DNA of 64,000 bases from Salvia splendens (GCF_004379255.2 NC_056042.1:29677928-29741927); one strand, 5' to 3'. Shown: positions 34,814 through 46,136, counted from the first letter of the stretch. The notes: generated by a model not told the origin, from the letters alone. Numbers and translations: made by a program.

Positions 34814-35788
34814 TACGTCCACGGGAAGAAAAGAGGGCAGAGTTGTATTGCTTGATCTGTTTTCTACAGCTTACAAATACAAGCTTGCTATATGATATTC
34901 TCTCTCTAGAGTTGGTGAATCCTCTATCGGATCTAAGTTCCGTTTATATATAGAACTGAGATCGTGGCTTGCATCACCACCCTAAGTCGTGGAGGTCAAG
35001 GAGGTCATGAGATCCTGCATGGCCACTAATTAGGCGGTGGCTTACATCATCAGTAATTATGTCGTGGATGTCGTGGAGGTCATGAGAGCCTGCATGGGTC
35101 CACCACTAGATAGATCGTGTCTCCCAGTCCGGTATTGCCGAGCAGCTTTTGCCGATGCTGAGACCGAACTGCTGAACTATTGCCGAGCAGCTTTTGCCGA
35201 TCTGAGAGTAGAGCTTGATGCCGACCTGAGGGCAGAGCTTGATTGGTTGGTTTTTACTGAGCTGTAGGCTGAGGCCGAACTCTTTGGTCATGCCGAACTG
35301 ATACTCTTTCTTGGGCTTTGTGCTGGCTTGTTTAGTACGTACTCCATCACTACCCCCCCCCCCCGAAAAGCGAAGTGAATCACTTCGGCATCCTGGATAA
35401 TGGTACGGGGTAAGTTGATGTTTGTCCTCGGTCTTATGAAGTGAACTCTTCTTTGACCAGACTTGGTCCTTGGTCTTGATGAAATAAACATCTTTGACCG
35501 GACTCGTCTTTGGCCTGATGAAATAAACATCTTTGACCGGACTCGTCTTTGGTCTGATGAAATAAACATCTTTGACCGGACTAAGCTTGTGTCCTAATTT
35601 GGCGAGTTTTATCGCTCGGATCGGACTTTCCGTTGTCCTAATTTGGGGATCGGACTTTCCCTTGTCCTAATTCGGCGAGTTTTATCGCGTGGATCGGACT
35701 TTCCCTTGTCCTAATTCAGGCAAGTTTTATCGCGAGAATCGGACTTTCGTTGCAGTTCGTTTCAGACGAAGTGCTTGATTTTTAAGCC

Positions 35789-35934
35789 GAATTGTGGTCT
35801 TGTATCCTCTTTAGAAGCTTGGACTTCACAATCGTTGGCTTATTGCAGCTCGTTTCAGACGAACTGCTTGTTTAAGCTGAATTGTGGTCTTGTATCCTCT
35901 TTAGAAGCTTTGACTCACAATCGTTGGCTTGTAC
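35789..35934. repeat. 89-bp tandem repeats in gypsy copy 2, two units
   Basis: Same unit as 21881-22208 in copy 1 but only two units. The ~41-bp tttgaccggactcg repeat also precedes it (about 35450-35580) with three units. Confidence 0.8.
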
Positions 35935-36113
35935 ACGTTCTAAGAAGGGGATCAGCCTTCGAAGAACGAGATACCTCAGTTACATTTGTAAGAGACGACA
36001 CTCACATAGACAGACACAACGCACGTCAGACAAACAAAAACGCACATAGGCAAAGAGAGCAAAATAAAAAACAAGGAAAGCACATAAGACTGACTGACCG
36101 ACCGGACTGTCTC

Positions 36114-39100
36114 TTACAAATGGAACTTCTTGAGGTTGGAAATGTGCCATGTTCGGGGTACCTGTTCTCCTGACATGTGAGCCAATCTGTAAGACCCTTT
36201 GCCGAGGACTTCTGACACCCGATACGGACCTTCCCATGTGGGTTCGAGCTTGCCCAGCTTTTCTGCTCGGCTTACTTCGTTGTTTCTCAAGACGAGATCT
36301 CCCACTTGAAATTGCAGCTTCTTCACCCGTTGGTTGTAATACCGGGCTACTTGCTCCTTGTACTTGGCTGCTTTTATGCACGCCAATTCTCTTCTTTCTT
36401 CGGCCAGATCTAACTCGGCTCGCAGTCCGTCATCATTCATTTCTGAGGAGAAATGTAGAGTTCGTGGACTGGGTACGCCGATCTCAACCGGAATCACGGC
36501 TTCAGTGCCGTACACCAGACTGTACGGAGTTTCACCGCTGGAGGTTGTGGGTGTAGTTCGGTAGGACCATAGGACTTGAGGGAGATTTTCTACCCATTGT
36601 CCTTTGGCTTGTTCTAACCGAGCTTTTAACCCTTTCACCAGGATACGATTTGTTACCTCCGTTTGTCCGTTTGCTTGTGGATGAGAGACCGAAGTGAACC
36701 GCTGTTGAATATTCAGCTCTTGGCACCAATTCTTGAACGTCTTGTCGGTGAACTGAGTCCCGTTATCCGAGATGAGGATGTGGGGTATGCCAAATCGGCA
36801 CACTATGTTCTTCCAGACGAAATCCAATGCCTTCGAGCTCGTTATCGTAGCTAATGGTTCAGCTTCCACCCACTTCGTAAAGTAGTCCACGGCAACGATT
36901 AGGAATTTCATTTGCCGAGGAGCTTGAGGAAGTGGTCCCACTATGTCTATGCCCCATTGCATGAAAGGCCAAGGGCTCTGCATAGTGGATAGATCGGTCT
37001 GCGGCATCTTTGGGATATTTGCATGGATTTGGCACTTCGGGCAGGTCTTGACGAGCTGCACTGCTTCTTGTACCAAGGTTGGCCAATAATATCCCCATCT
37101 CAGAACTTTTTTAGCTAAAGCTCTGGCTCCGATGTGGCTACCGCACGATCCTTCATGAACTTCTCTGAGGATGTAGTCCGTCTCTCCTGGTCCCACGCAC
37201 CGCAATAATGGCTGGAGGTAAGACTTTCTAAAGAGGACTCCTTCATGAAGTTCGTACCGAAGTGCTCGGCACGTGATCTTCCGAGCTTCTCTCCTATCCT
37301 CGGGCAATTGTCCTTGATCCAGATACTGCAAGATCGGCGTCATCCAGTTCGGCGAGCTGGATACCGAATGTACCTCGGCTTCATCAATGCTTCGATGCAT
37401 TAATTCTTCCGCCTTTGAGCTCGGATCTGAGGCCAACTTGCTTAAGGTATCTGCTCGGCTATTTTCCGCTCTAGGAACGCGGATTATCCGAAAATAGGAG
37501 AAACTTCGGCTGATGCTTTGCGCTTTGTCCAAATACTTCTTCATTCTCTCGTCACGAGCTTCACTTGTACCCAACATGTGATTTACTATGACTTGTGAAT
37601 CACAATGGACTTTGAGAGATTTGGCGAGCAGACTTTGCGCTAACTGGAGTCCGGCAAGAAGGGCTTCGTACTCGGCTTCATTATTAGTAGTGGGGAATAG
37701 GAACCGAAGTGAGTAGGTTACCTCGTGTCCGTCGGGAGCGACGAGTAAAATACCAGCTCCACTTCCCATCTTGTTTGAAGCTCCATCTACGAATCCGCTC
37801 CAGCAGTCTGGCGGCTCTACTTCGGATTCCAAGGGCTGTGCTAGTTCGGCATTGGCAGACTTTTTCTGTTCGGCAATGACAGGGATTGCTTGATCGAACT
37901 TGGCCTCTGTAAGAAAATCTGCCAAGGCTTGTCCCTTGATGGCTTTCCGAGGTAGGTACTCGATTGAGTGTTCTCCCAGCTCTATGGCCCATTTGGCGAT
38001 TCTGCCTGATGCTTCTGGCTTGGTCAAAACTTGCCGAAGAGGCAGATCGGTTAAGACGCATACCTTGTGAGCATAGAAATATGGCCGCAGTCTCCTTGCT
38101 GCATTTACTAACGCCAGAGCAATTTTTTCCAGAGGTTGATACCTTGTTTCTGGACCTCTTAATGCTCGGCTTGTAAAGTAGATGGGAAACTGCTTTAGGC
38201 CTTCTTCTCGTACAAGCACCGCACTGATGGTTTGATCTGATGCCGCTAAGTATAAGAATATTACTTCGGCTCCGGTTGGAGCAGAGAGAATAGGAAGCTC
38301 GGCTAGATAACTTTTGAGCTCGTCAAAGGCCTTTTTCTGCTCGGCTCCCCACTCGAACTTTGGTGCCTTTTTCAACACCTTGAAGAACGGCAGTTGCTTT
38401 TCGGCTGCTTGGGAAAGGAATCGATTCAGTGCGGCTAGACATCCAGTTAGCCTTTGCACGTCATGTATGGACTTCGGCATTGCCATGTTCTGAACGACTT
38501 GAACTTTGGAGGGGCTTGCCTTGAGTCCGTCCTTTGAAACCCAACAACCCAGAAACTTTCCCGAATCTACCAAAAAGGTACACTTTTGGGGATTAAGTTT
38601 GAGGTTGGCTTTCTTGAGCACGTTGAGAGTGGACTTGAGGTTGTCTTCGTACTCCGAAGTGCTTTTGCTTTTGACAACTATGTCGTCGACATACACTTCA
38701 ACCTGCTTTCCGATTAGGTGCCGAAAAAGCTTGTCTACCATCCTTTGATAAGTGGCTCCGGCATTCTTTAAACCGAATGGCATCTTTTTATAAGCGAAAA
38801 TGCCGAAATCGGTAATGAAAGCTGTTTTCGGAGCGTCACTCTCATCCATCAACACTTGGTGATATCCTTTGTATAAATCAAGAAAACAGAAAATTTCGAA
38901 GCCGATCAAAGCTTCTACTTTTTTATCTATATTCGGAAGGGGATAGCAATCTTTAGGACAGTGCTTGTTTAGATCGGTAAAATCTATGCACATCCGCCAT
39001 CCTCCTCCTTTTTTCTTGATCATCACGGGATTGGCCACCCAGGAAGGATATTTTACCTCGAATAGTACATCCGCTTTTAGTAATTGGCGGACTTCGTCAT

Positions 39101-39410
39101 GGATGACTTGGCTTCTTTCTGCCGCAAAGAGTCTTTGCTTCTGTTTTATCGGCCGGACCGAAGGATCAATATTTAACCGATGAGTGATTACCTCGGGGGG
39201 CACTCCGGTCATGTCCAACGGAGACCATGCAAAGACGTCTTTATACTCCTTGAGGAGCTGGATGGTTTTTTCCCGGAGTAGAGGCGTTCCTGCGAAGCCG
39301 ATCTTGACCACTCTGGATGGATCATCTTCGTATAACTGAACGGTCATTGAGTTCGGCTCTGAAGTGACTTCGGTCATCTCGCTTGCCTCTGACTCCGGTT
39401 GCTGTGATTG
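36114..39410 (-). CDS. Gypsy copy 2 pol, intact frame (RT, RNase H, second RNase H, integrase)
   Basis: Open from the codon after the UAG at 39411-39413 to the stop at 36114; the first ATG is at 39377, giving 1087 residues from there. RT has YVDDIVVKSK at about residue 228. RNase H 1 follows with a FEWGAEQKKAFDELK start. A second, archaeal-type RNase H has FVDGAS (about 526), NEAEYEA, HCDSQVI and SRADTL. Integrase has the HIGARAL..CPKC zinc finger and VAVDYFTKW, ISDNGTQF and HPQANGQTE core (about 780-930). There is no chromodomain. Pol has no start of its own near the UAG, so its translation is expected by readthrough from gag. Confidence 0.93.
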   Translation of the reverse strand, partial: QSQQPESEASEMTEVTSEPNSMTVQLYEDDPSRVVKIGFAGTPLLREKTIQLLKEYKDVFAWSPLDMTGVPPEVITHRLNIDPSVRPIKQKQRLFAAERSQVIHDEVRQLLKADVLFEVKYPSWVANPVMIKKKGGGWRMCIDFTDLNKHCPKDCYPLPNIDKKVEALIGFEIFCFLDLYKGYHQVLMDESDAPKTAFITDFGIFAYKKMPFGLKNAGATYQRMVDKLFRHLIGKQVEVYVDDIVVKSKSTSEYEDNLKSTLNVLKKANLKLNPQKCTFLVDSGKFLGCWVSKDGLKASPSKVQVVQNMAMPKSIHDVQRLTGCLAALNRFLSQAAEKQLPFFKVLKKAPKFEWGAEQKKAFDELKSYLAELPILSAPTGAEVIFLYLAASDQTISAVLVREEGLKQFPIYFTSRALRGPETRYQPLEKIALALVNAARRLRPYFYAHKVCVLTDLPLRQVLTKPEASGRIAKWAIELGEHSIEYLPRKAIKGQALADFLTEAKFDQAIPVIAEQKKSANAELAQPLESEVEPPDCWSGFVDGASNKMGSGAGILLVAPDGHEVTYSLRFLFPTTNNEAEYEALLAGLQLAQSLLAKSLKVHCDSQVIVNHMLGTSEARDERMKKYLDKAQSISRSFSYFRIIRVPRAENSRADTLSKLASDPSSKAEELMHRSIDEAEVHSVSSSPNWMTPILQYLDQGQLPEDRREARKITCRALRYELHEGVLFRKSYLQPLLRCVGPGETDYILREVHEGSCGSHIGARALAKKVLRWGYYWPTLVQEAVQLVKTCPKCQIHANIPKMPQTDLSTMQSPWPFMQWGIDIVGPLPQAPRQMKFLIVAVDYFTKWVEAEPLATITSSKALDFVWKNIVCRFGIPHILISDNGTQFTDKTFKNWCQELNIQQRFTSVSHPQANGQTEVTNRILVKGLKARLEQAKGQWVENLPQVLWSYRTTPTTSSGETPYSLVYGTEAVIPVEIGVPSPRTLHFSSEMNDDGLRAELDLAEERRELACIKAAKYKEQVARYYNQRVKKLQFQVGDLVLRNNEVSRAEKLGKLEPTWEGPYRVSEVLGKGSYRLAHMSGEQVPRTWHISNLKKFHL

Positions 39411-39413
39411 CTA
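39405..39413 (-). promoter_or_regulatory. Candidate stop-codon readthrough signal, copy 2
   Basis: TAGCAATCA at the gag-pro/pol junction, identical to copy 1, with 5' GCA and 3' CAG also conserved. Confidence 0.6.
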
Positions 39414-41492
39414 TGCTTGATGGTGCCGAACTGGTTGCTCGGCACTTTTAAGCGCAATCTGCAGACATTCTTTTGCTCTCTTTTGATCACCTCGGATGAC
39501 CGCTATCCCACCTTTAGTGGGGATCTTGATGGTGAGGTGATAAGTAGAGCAAACGGCCCGAACTGTGTTGAGCCAGTCTCTCCCCAGGATGATGTTGTAC
39601 GGGGACCGAGCTTTTACCACAAAGAACTCGATCATCGTATTGGAGCTTGTAGGCGCTTTTCCCACCGTGATCGGAAGGCTGATAATACCTTCAGGGCGGG
39701 TGTCTTCCTGGGCGAAACTTTTCAGAGGAAGTGGAGCCGGACTGAGCCGAGCTGGATCCACTTCCATTTTATCAAAACATTATTTAAAAAGAACGCTGAC
39801 TGACGCTCCTGTATCCACAAATACTCTGTGGATCAGTTTGTTTGCCACTCCGGCTTGAATGACAATAGCGTCTTGGTGAGGAGAGATGGCTGGGACGGGA
39901 TCGGCATCTGAAAATGTAATCACTTCGTCTTTCTTCAGCCTTTTATGTGTCGGCTCCTCTTGATTGGAACCTCTGCGTTCTGCTTTTAGGGACGACTTAG
40001 TTTTCCCGGCAGGGAGAGCATCAATAGTCTGGATTACTCCATCATATTGCGGCTCGTCGTCGTCTTCGGGATCTTCATGCCTTTTCGGATCCTGAGGATT
40101 GCAGTTCGCACCTCTCTGCTTTTTGTTCTTTTTCGGCTGCTTGCTTTGGTATTTTTTTAACGTTCCTGTTTTCACAAGAACATCAATACCTGCAGCCAAA
40201 TTTCGGCACTCCTCGGTATCATGACCGTGGGCTTGATGGAAGGAGCAATATTGATCCTGAGGTCGCCGCGCGGCTGATTTCGTCATCCGCTTTGGTTTTT
40301 CGAACATATCGGAATGTAGTTCGAAAATTTCCGTTCTTGACTTGTTTAATGGTACGAACTGAGCGGGCGGCTTCTCAGGATTGAGCCGTGGCCCCAATCT
40401 GCCTTGTACCGGTGCCCTTTGAATTCTTTCAAAAGGAGTTCGGCGAGGAAGCACCTGGCCGCTTTGATCGGGCTTCTTTTTCTCTTCTTGGGATGAGCTG
40501 TCTAAAGACCGTTTTCGACGGTCTGCCTCATCCGCACGGGAAAACTGGTCCGCAATGTCCCACATTTCTTGAGCTGTTTGCGGGCCGCACTCCACGAGCT
40601 TTCTGTAGAGAGCTCCGGGCAGGATTCCATTTTGGAATGCCGAAATGACAAGTAGATCGTTAAGATCATTTACTTGTAGGCATTCCTTGTGGAATCTCGT
40701 CAGGAAGTCGCTGATCTTTTCGTCGCGACCTTGACGTATAGAAAGCAGCTGAGCCGAAGTAATTCGGGCTTCCGCTTTCTGAAAGAACCTCCTGTGGAAA
40801 GCATCCATTAGATCTCGGTAGGATCTAATGCTGCCTTGAGGAAGGCTGTCGAACCACCTTCTGGCGTTCCCGATGAGCAGCTCGGGGAACAGCTTGCACA
40901 TGTGGACCTCATTGAGACCCTGGTTCGCCATATTATACTGATAGCGTCCCAAGAAGTCATGAGGATCCACGAGTCCGTCATAGGTTATCGACGGAGTTCG
41001 GTAGTTCCGCGGCAAAGGAGTTCGGATGATATCGTCCGAGAACGGAGTCTTTAACGCTCCGTACATGGCGAACCCGACATCTCTTCGGTACGGAGGAGAA
41101 GGAGTTCTCCTGTGATTCCGGTGCCGAGGAGAAACAGGAACATGTCGGGGTTGAGGATTCTCTCTCCTGGAAGACACGTCACTACTGCGGTAGTGACTTT
41201 CATGCCTAGACGAGGAGGGAGAATCCGTCGTTGTCTTCTCCGGCTGTTGGCTCTTCTGCAGGAAGGTTAAGAACTCCTCCTGCTTCTCAGCCAAGAACAG
41301 CTTGACAGCCTCATTCAAATCAGGCTGCTGGGAAGACTCGGTGTGTGGACCTTTTGAGCGGCTTGTTCCTTCACCGTGAGAACTGGATACAGACTTCTCA
41401 CGAGGCTGCTTTCCAGGCCTATGGGCTGCTGGGTTAGTTTCCTCATGGTCATCACGGACGGAGGCACGGGAGTTGTGCGATCTGGCATGCAT
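39411..41492 (-). pseudogene. Gypsy copy 2 Gag-protease, premature stop in protease
   Basis: Starts at MHARSH (ATG 41492), preceded by an 18-base A run on the minus strand. Gag, the CSFHQAHGHDTEEC motif and the protease DTGASVS site are readable. Two to three codons after VSVLFK a GAA-to-TAA change stops the frame at 39780-39782. The frame then continues open to the UAG at 39411. Copy 1 lacks this stop. The lesion removes the C-terminal protease part and all pol translation from this copy's own mRNA. Confidence 0.9.
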
Positions 41493-42207
41493 TTTTTTTT
41501 TTTTTTTTTGTAGTGGAAAAAGGGTCAAAAATTCGCTTTATCACAGATTTGGTTCTCTGTTTCCCACAGACGGCGCCAGTGATGAATCCGCGAATTTCTG
41601 GTGGTAGTAAATGCAGGAAAGTAGAAATCACAACACAGAGATTTACGTGGTTCGATTTACTGAGGTAAATCTACGTCCACGGGAAGAAAAGAGGGCAGAG
41701 TTGTATTGCTTGATCTGTTTTCTACAGCTTACAAATACAAGCTTGCTATATGATATTCTCTCTCTAGAGTTGGTGAATCCTCTATCGGATCTAAGTTCCG
41801 TTTATATATAGAACTGAGATCGTGGCTTGCATCACCACCCTAAGTCGTGGAGGTCACGGAGGTCATGAGATCCTGCATGGCCACTAATTAGGCGGTGGCT
41901 TACATCATCAGTAATTATGTCGTGGATGTCGTGGAGGTCATGAGAGCCTGCATGGGTCCACCACTAGATAGATCGTGTCTCCCAGTCCGGTATTGCCGAG
42001 CAGCTTTTGCCGATGCTGAGACCGAACTGCTGAACTATTGCCGAGCAGCTTTTGCCGATCTGAGAGTAGAGCTTGATGCCGACCTGAGGGCAGAGCTTGA
42101 TTGGTTGGTTTTTACTGAGCTGTAGGCTGAGGCCGAACTCTTTGGTCATGCCGAACTGATACTCTTTCTTGGGCTTTGTGCTGGCTTGTTTAGTACGTAC
42201 TCCATCA

Positions 42208-43414
42208 CCCGCCTACAAAACGAAAACGGTAATAAAGGTAAAGAGAAGATGGGCTGGTGGTTTAAATTCACCGAATTTGAATCACAAATAAATTTGGGTG
42301 TTGGTTGGAGCTGTGGCTGTTGGCTCGTCTGAAACGCCAAATTCAGAAGCTTCCTCTTCCTGTTTGGAGATATATCTCATTCGGAAAATTATCCAAAATA
42401 TTTTCATATATAATCGATTATACTATCTATATACTCGTATTTATCAACATTTTCACTATTTTCTTGAAGAATTCCCGCATCATAATCCTGATAAATAATT
42501 CTAGTACTCTAACGATTTAAATGATAATCTCATGTGTCAAGCCCTTACTTCATCCTAGATACATAGAAAATTTGGAATTTCTTTCAAATATATGAATTGT
42601 GCTACAGATTCAAATCTTATATCTTAATTTAATTATCTTAATTAAACCCAATAGATTTAAAATTTCGTTTTTGGTAAAAAAATTGCGGACGTGATATTTT
42701 ACACTAAATCCGCCACTAACTCCTTTACTGGCGGAAATATGAGATTTAGTGATGGATATTTCCGTCACTAATTAACGATTTTTTTGTAGAGGGCCAATAC
42801 CGTGTATAACTAATCGATTACGATAAATTGGATCGGATTTTGCTGTTTTTTCTTCTGCAGTACCTCGACGTGACATGAGCGTGAAAGGGGTTTAAGAATC
42901 AGTTTTCTTTTTATAAGGGCTAAAATCACTTATAAACTCATAAAAATAGAGATTTTTTATATTTAGTATGTCCCGTAAAAATGGCTATTTTCTATTTTAG
43001 GTAACTTCGTTTTCTCTAATAAGGTGGGCTTCATTCTCCATTAATAATACTTCAATTACTTTTTTATTTTCATCTTTTACTTTACCAAATAAACATTAAA
43101 ATTCGTGTAGTCCCAAATATCTCTATTTTTGTTGGGAGAGTATATAGTAATATGAGGGTGTGCGTAGTGAGCGCAGGCCAAACCCGACCCTGATCCGGGT
43201 TTCACCCAATCCGCAGTGAATTATTCAAAGTTATAATTTCAAACTGGTGTCTCCAAATTGGTCTAGGTAGAACCGTAGAAGAAAAGCATGGCGCGGCAAC
43301 TACACATTAGTTCGATATTGTCCGCTTTGGGTTAAGTTTGTCTGTGCGAATAATTTTTTGGGTCACTCCCAAAAAAGCCTGAAATTAATTGGAATTGGAC
43401 AATACTTATATATA
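42208..43414. other. PP2C upstream region, then intergenic DNA
   Basis: The first about 150 bp would be the original PP2C leader/promoter before the gypsy insertion; no clear TATA box was seen. Around 42967-43139 a decayed Stowaway-like element (gtcccgtaaaaatggc ... aatatctctatttttgttgggag) is likely. No gene was seen. Confidence 0.4.
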
Positions 43415-43648
43415 CTCCCTGTCCCTGAAAATTAATCACATTTCATTTTTTGCACTCATTTTGGAAAAATGATAATAAATAGTTAAAGTGAAGAAATGGT
43501 AAAATAAGAGAAGAATAATGTAAAAAAGAGTCTTCTCTGCATTATTCTATCTTTTGTTCTATCTTCTCTCCACTGTACCTATTTATTATCATTTTTCTAA
43601 AACGAGTGCAAAAAATGAAATGTGACAATTTTTCATGTACGGAGGGAG
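43415..43648. mobile_element. Stowaway-like MITE
   Basis: Left end CTCCCTGTCCCTGAAAATTA after TA, right end aatttttcatgtacggagggag before TA. It is 234 bp. Inside is a long imperfect palindrome (tttgcactcattttggaaa with its complement), so it folds almost end to end. Confidence 0.85.
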
Positions 43649-43904
43649 TAGTTTCCTTCCGACTTCCTTCACTCGTCCGATGTGAGATGGGTTTGTAACC
43701 CAACCCAAGCTCGTGCCTCGTGTCTGAAGACGTGCCCCGAGCCCAATGTGTGCAAGGGGGATGCGACAACAATGGAGGTCAAGAGGCGACAGTGAGGGAC
43801 GAGGAAGGGAAAGAAGAACTAGATAAGCAATGCACACACAAGTATTCGTCTTGTTAAGATTACACAAGTCAATTTGCCAATAAAAAATGTGCATCTAATT
43901 AATA

Positions 43905-44127
43905 CTCCACCCGTCTCTGAAAAATAGACAACATTTGAAACGTCACGAGTTTTAATGTACAATTAGTAAGCAAGAGAGGGATAAAAAGAAAAAATGATTG
44001 AAGTATTGTTTATGAAGAATGAGGCCCACCTCATTGGAGAGAAAAATGTTTCCTTAAATAGAATTGGTCTATTCTTAAGAGATATTCCAAAATGGTAAAT
44101 GTAATCTATTTTTAAAGGACCGGGTAG
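43905..44127. mobile_element. Stowaway-like MITE, right end decayed
   Basis: Left end CTCCACCCGTCTCTGAAAAA after TA; the right end near 44100 reads ctatttttaaaggaccgggta, complementary in part. The TA on the right is not clear. Confidence 0.5.
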
Positions 44128-45263
44128 ATTTCAAGTATTTTTTACTTGAAAACATTTACATGTATTTGTTAGTACATAATAAAATATATGAAAATTATAT
44201 TTTAAAATAAGCTTTACACAAAATGTTTGGATAGTAAATGATAATTAACCTCAAAAGATTAAAATAAAACATGAAATTAGAAACATAGATAAGACTAATT
44301 TGAGTCTATATACATTTGCAGATTTGAGTCAATATTTCAAAATATAGTTTTCAAACTTTCACATTTACTCAAGTCCAACATTTAAGGAATGAATGTTATT
44401 TTGATGCCTGTAGGGGAAAATTGAGAAGTGAAATAATTCAAATTAATTTCAACTGCATTTAATATGTTTTCCTAAACTAGGATGGTGACGCTTATATAAA
44501 TATGTGATGTTAACCCATGTTAGGTTATCCTTAACTGGAGCTGTCTAATATGACTAATATAAATAATACCTTACTTTTTAATATCTCTAATATGACACTA
44601 ATCTAAATAATACCTTACTTTTAAATATCTCAATAGTCAATAAGTATAATATCATCCAACCATAATAGGGAGAACCACATATTTTCTCCCAAATCCATAT
44701 ATATTGGAATCGAGGAATATTACTTATAAAATTCTAATGTCAATTTCGTTGATGTCGAACTGTTGTATTATCATTTTCAACCACCATAGCCATTAAATTA
44801 GAAAGGATACTCCCTTATTTCGTGGAGTTTTGTCCAAACTAGTTCAGCCTACGCGCAATATGGAAATGACGACTTTTATTGTAATATTATATAATTATAT
44901 ACTCTTTTGTCCACAAATAATATAAAAAAATAGTATTAAATATAAAAAAATAATTATTAATCAATGAGTCCACAAATAATATAAAAAATATTAAATATAA
45001 AAAATTTAATTATTAATCAATGAGATTGTAACAAATGACATAATCTTATTTGATGATTTTGATCAATAAAATAAATTGAGGGAGAGACTAGTTGGATTTA
45101 ATTTACCCAATGGCTACACAGAGATATTCTTTTGGAAAATGATACTCCATACTACTTGACTTTTATATATGTATATATGTATAGATGAATTTTCGAGATT
45201 CGGGCCACCAGTTTGGTTTAGTGGTAGAAAGAAAATACTGTATATTAAACTCTACTTTATATA
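44128..45263. other. Intergenic, AT-rich, no gene seen
   Basis: Contains a short local duplication (actaatctaaataataccttacttttaa twice, about 44555-44630) and a second (acaaataatataaaaaata-type blocks, 44912-45010). Nothing coding was recognised. Confidence 0.5.
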
Positions 45264-45438
45264 CTCCCTATGTTCCATTAAAAATGAAATATTGTCCTAT
45301 TAAAAATGAAACATTGCCTAAAATAGAAATAATTTGATCTCCACTTTTCCCATTCTCTTACTTTAATTCACAAAACAACACCACATAAAATCTCGTGTCA
45401 AAAAAACAAACGTTTCATATTTATTGGGACAGAGGGAG
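45264..45438. mobile_element. Stowaway-like MITE
   Basis: Left end CTCCCTATGTTCCATTAAAA after TA; right end tttattgggacagagggag before TA. It is 175 bp. Confidence 0.85.
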
Positions 45439-45699
45439 TACTATTTATAACTTATGACTCTTCAGTATTCTCCATTAATACAGCTGCAGAGCGTTTTAAG
45501 GAATAAAATTCACTCCTATAAAATATGAATTCCTGTAGCGTTCGGTAGGTTAAACCAGATAATATTGAAATAGTATTATATAATCATGATTTATGAGATA
45601 CTACTTTCAACACTAAAAAGACGGACCAAGATTGGTTGATTTGTGTCACATATTTTCGACCACTTTTAAGCTATAATGGAGTATATTTGCATGTGTAGA

Positions 45700-46136
45700 T
45701 GCAGGTGCGTTTTAGAGGTGGAATCACGAAACACACAAGTTGGATTCCATGTTGTGGATGCAAGGCCATCTTCTGCATAGGAGCATGTAGTTACGAGGCC
45801 GATACCACGAAAGAATAACGTTGCAGGATCATGGCCAAGACTAGTTTGGCCTCAACAATGGTAAGATTCTGCCCAACACATATCCTGGGGCCTAAACCAA
45901 ATGGAAAGAAGGACACTGGATTCTTTCGTGGCTCAGAGAATCTTGAAGGATTGAACTTATTCGCATCGTCTCCCCATATCTCAGTATCATGATGGACAGC
46001 AGTTAAGGCAATGTACATTTCCAAATGTCCAGGTGTCCAAGTTTAACATTTTCCGATGTTTGCCTATTAAGTGCGAATGCTGGAGGGTAGAGCCGAAGGG
46101 TCTCGTTCAGTATCATCCGCAACTGTAGTAAAGGCA
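45700..46136 (-). pseudogene. P450 copy A: last-exon remnant (CYP72 clan)
   Basis: Matches the last exon of copy C. The heme-binding loop FPFGLGPRICVGQN is readable, with [19 protein letters not shown] upstream. A ~10-nt deletion near 46022-46050 shifts the frame, and a Tyr-to-stop change ends the protein early at SFVVSAS. No exons 1-4 accompany it. The flanking order indicates that this is the residue of a separate tandem copy, not the 3' end of copy B. Confidence 0.75.

Larger units (their letters stand above)
34722..42207 (-). mobile_element. Ty3/gypsy Tat-type LTR retrotransposon, copy 2
   Basis: LTRs 34722-35349 and 41580-42207 are both 628 bp, with one difference noted (near 34998 versus 41856). 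Flanking 5-mers TCCGC (34717-34721) and CCCGC (42208-42212) match at four of five. The primer site is at 41561-41578 (same sequence as copy 1) and a long polypurine tract lies at 35350-35365. The internal region is nearly identical to copy 1, but the LTRs are 40 bp shorter and clearly diverged. Gag-pro has a premature stop while pol is open throughout. The element lies in the same orientation as the PP2C gene, directly upstream of its leader. Confidence 0.95.

Noticed and set aside
20827..42207. Endogenous pararetrovirus instead of gypsy elements
   Set aside because: LTRs, primer site, polypurine tract and integrase are present, and no movement or coat protein domain is seen.
42298..42520. 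Small open frames upstream of the PP2C leader
   Set aside because: AT-rich, no start context or domain; they are more likely part of the original PP2C promoter.
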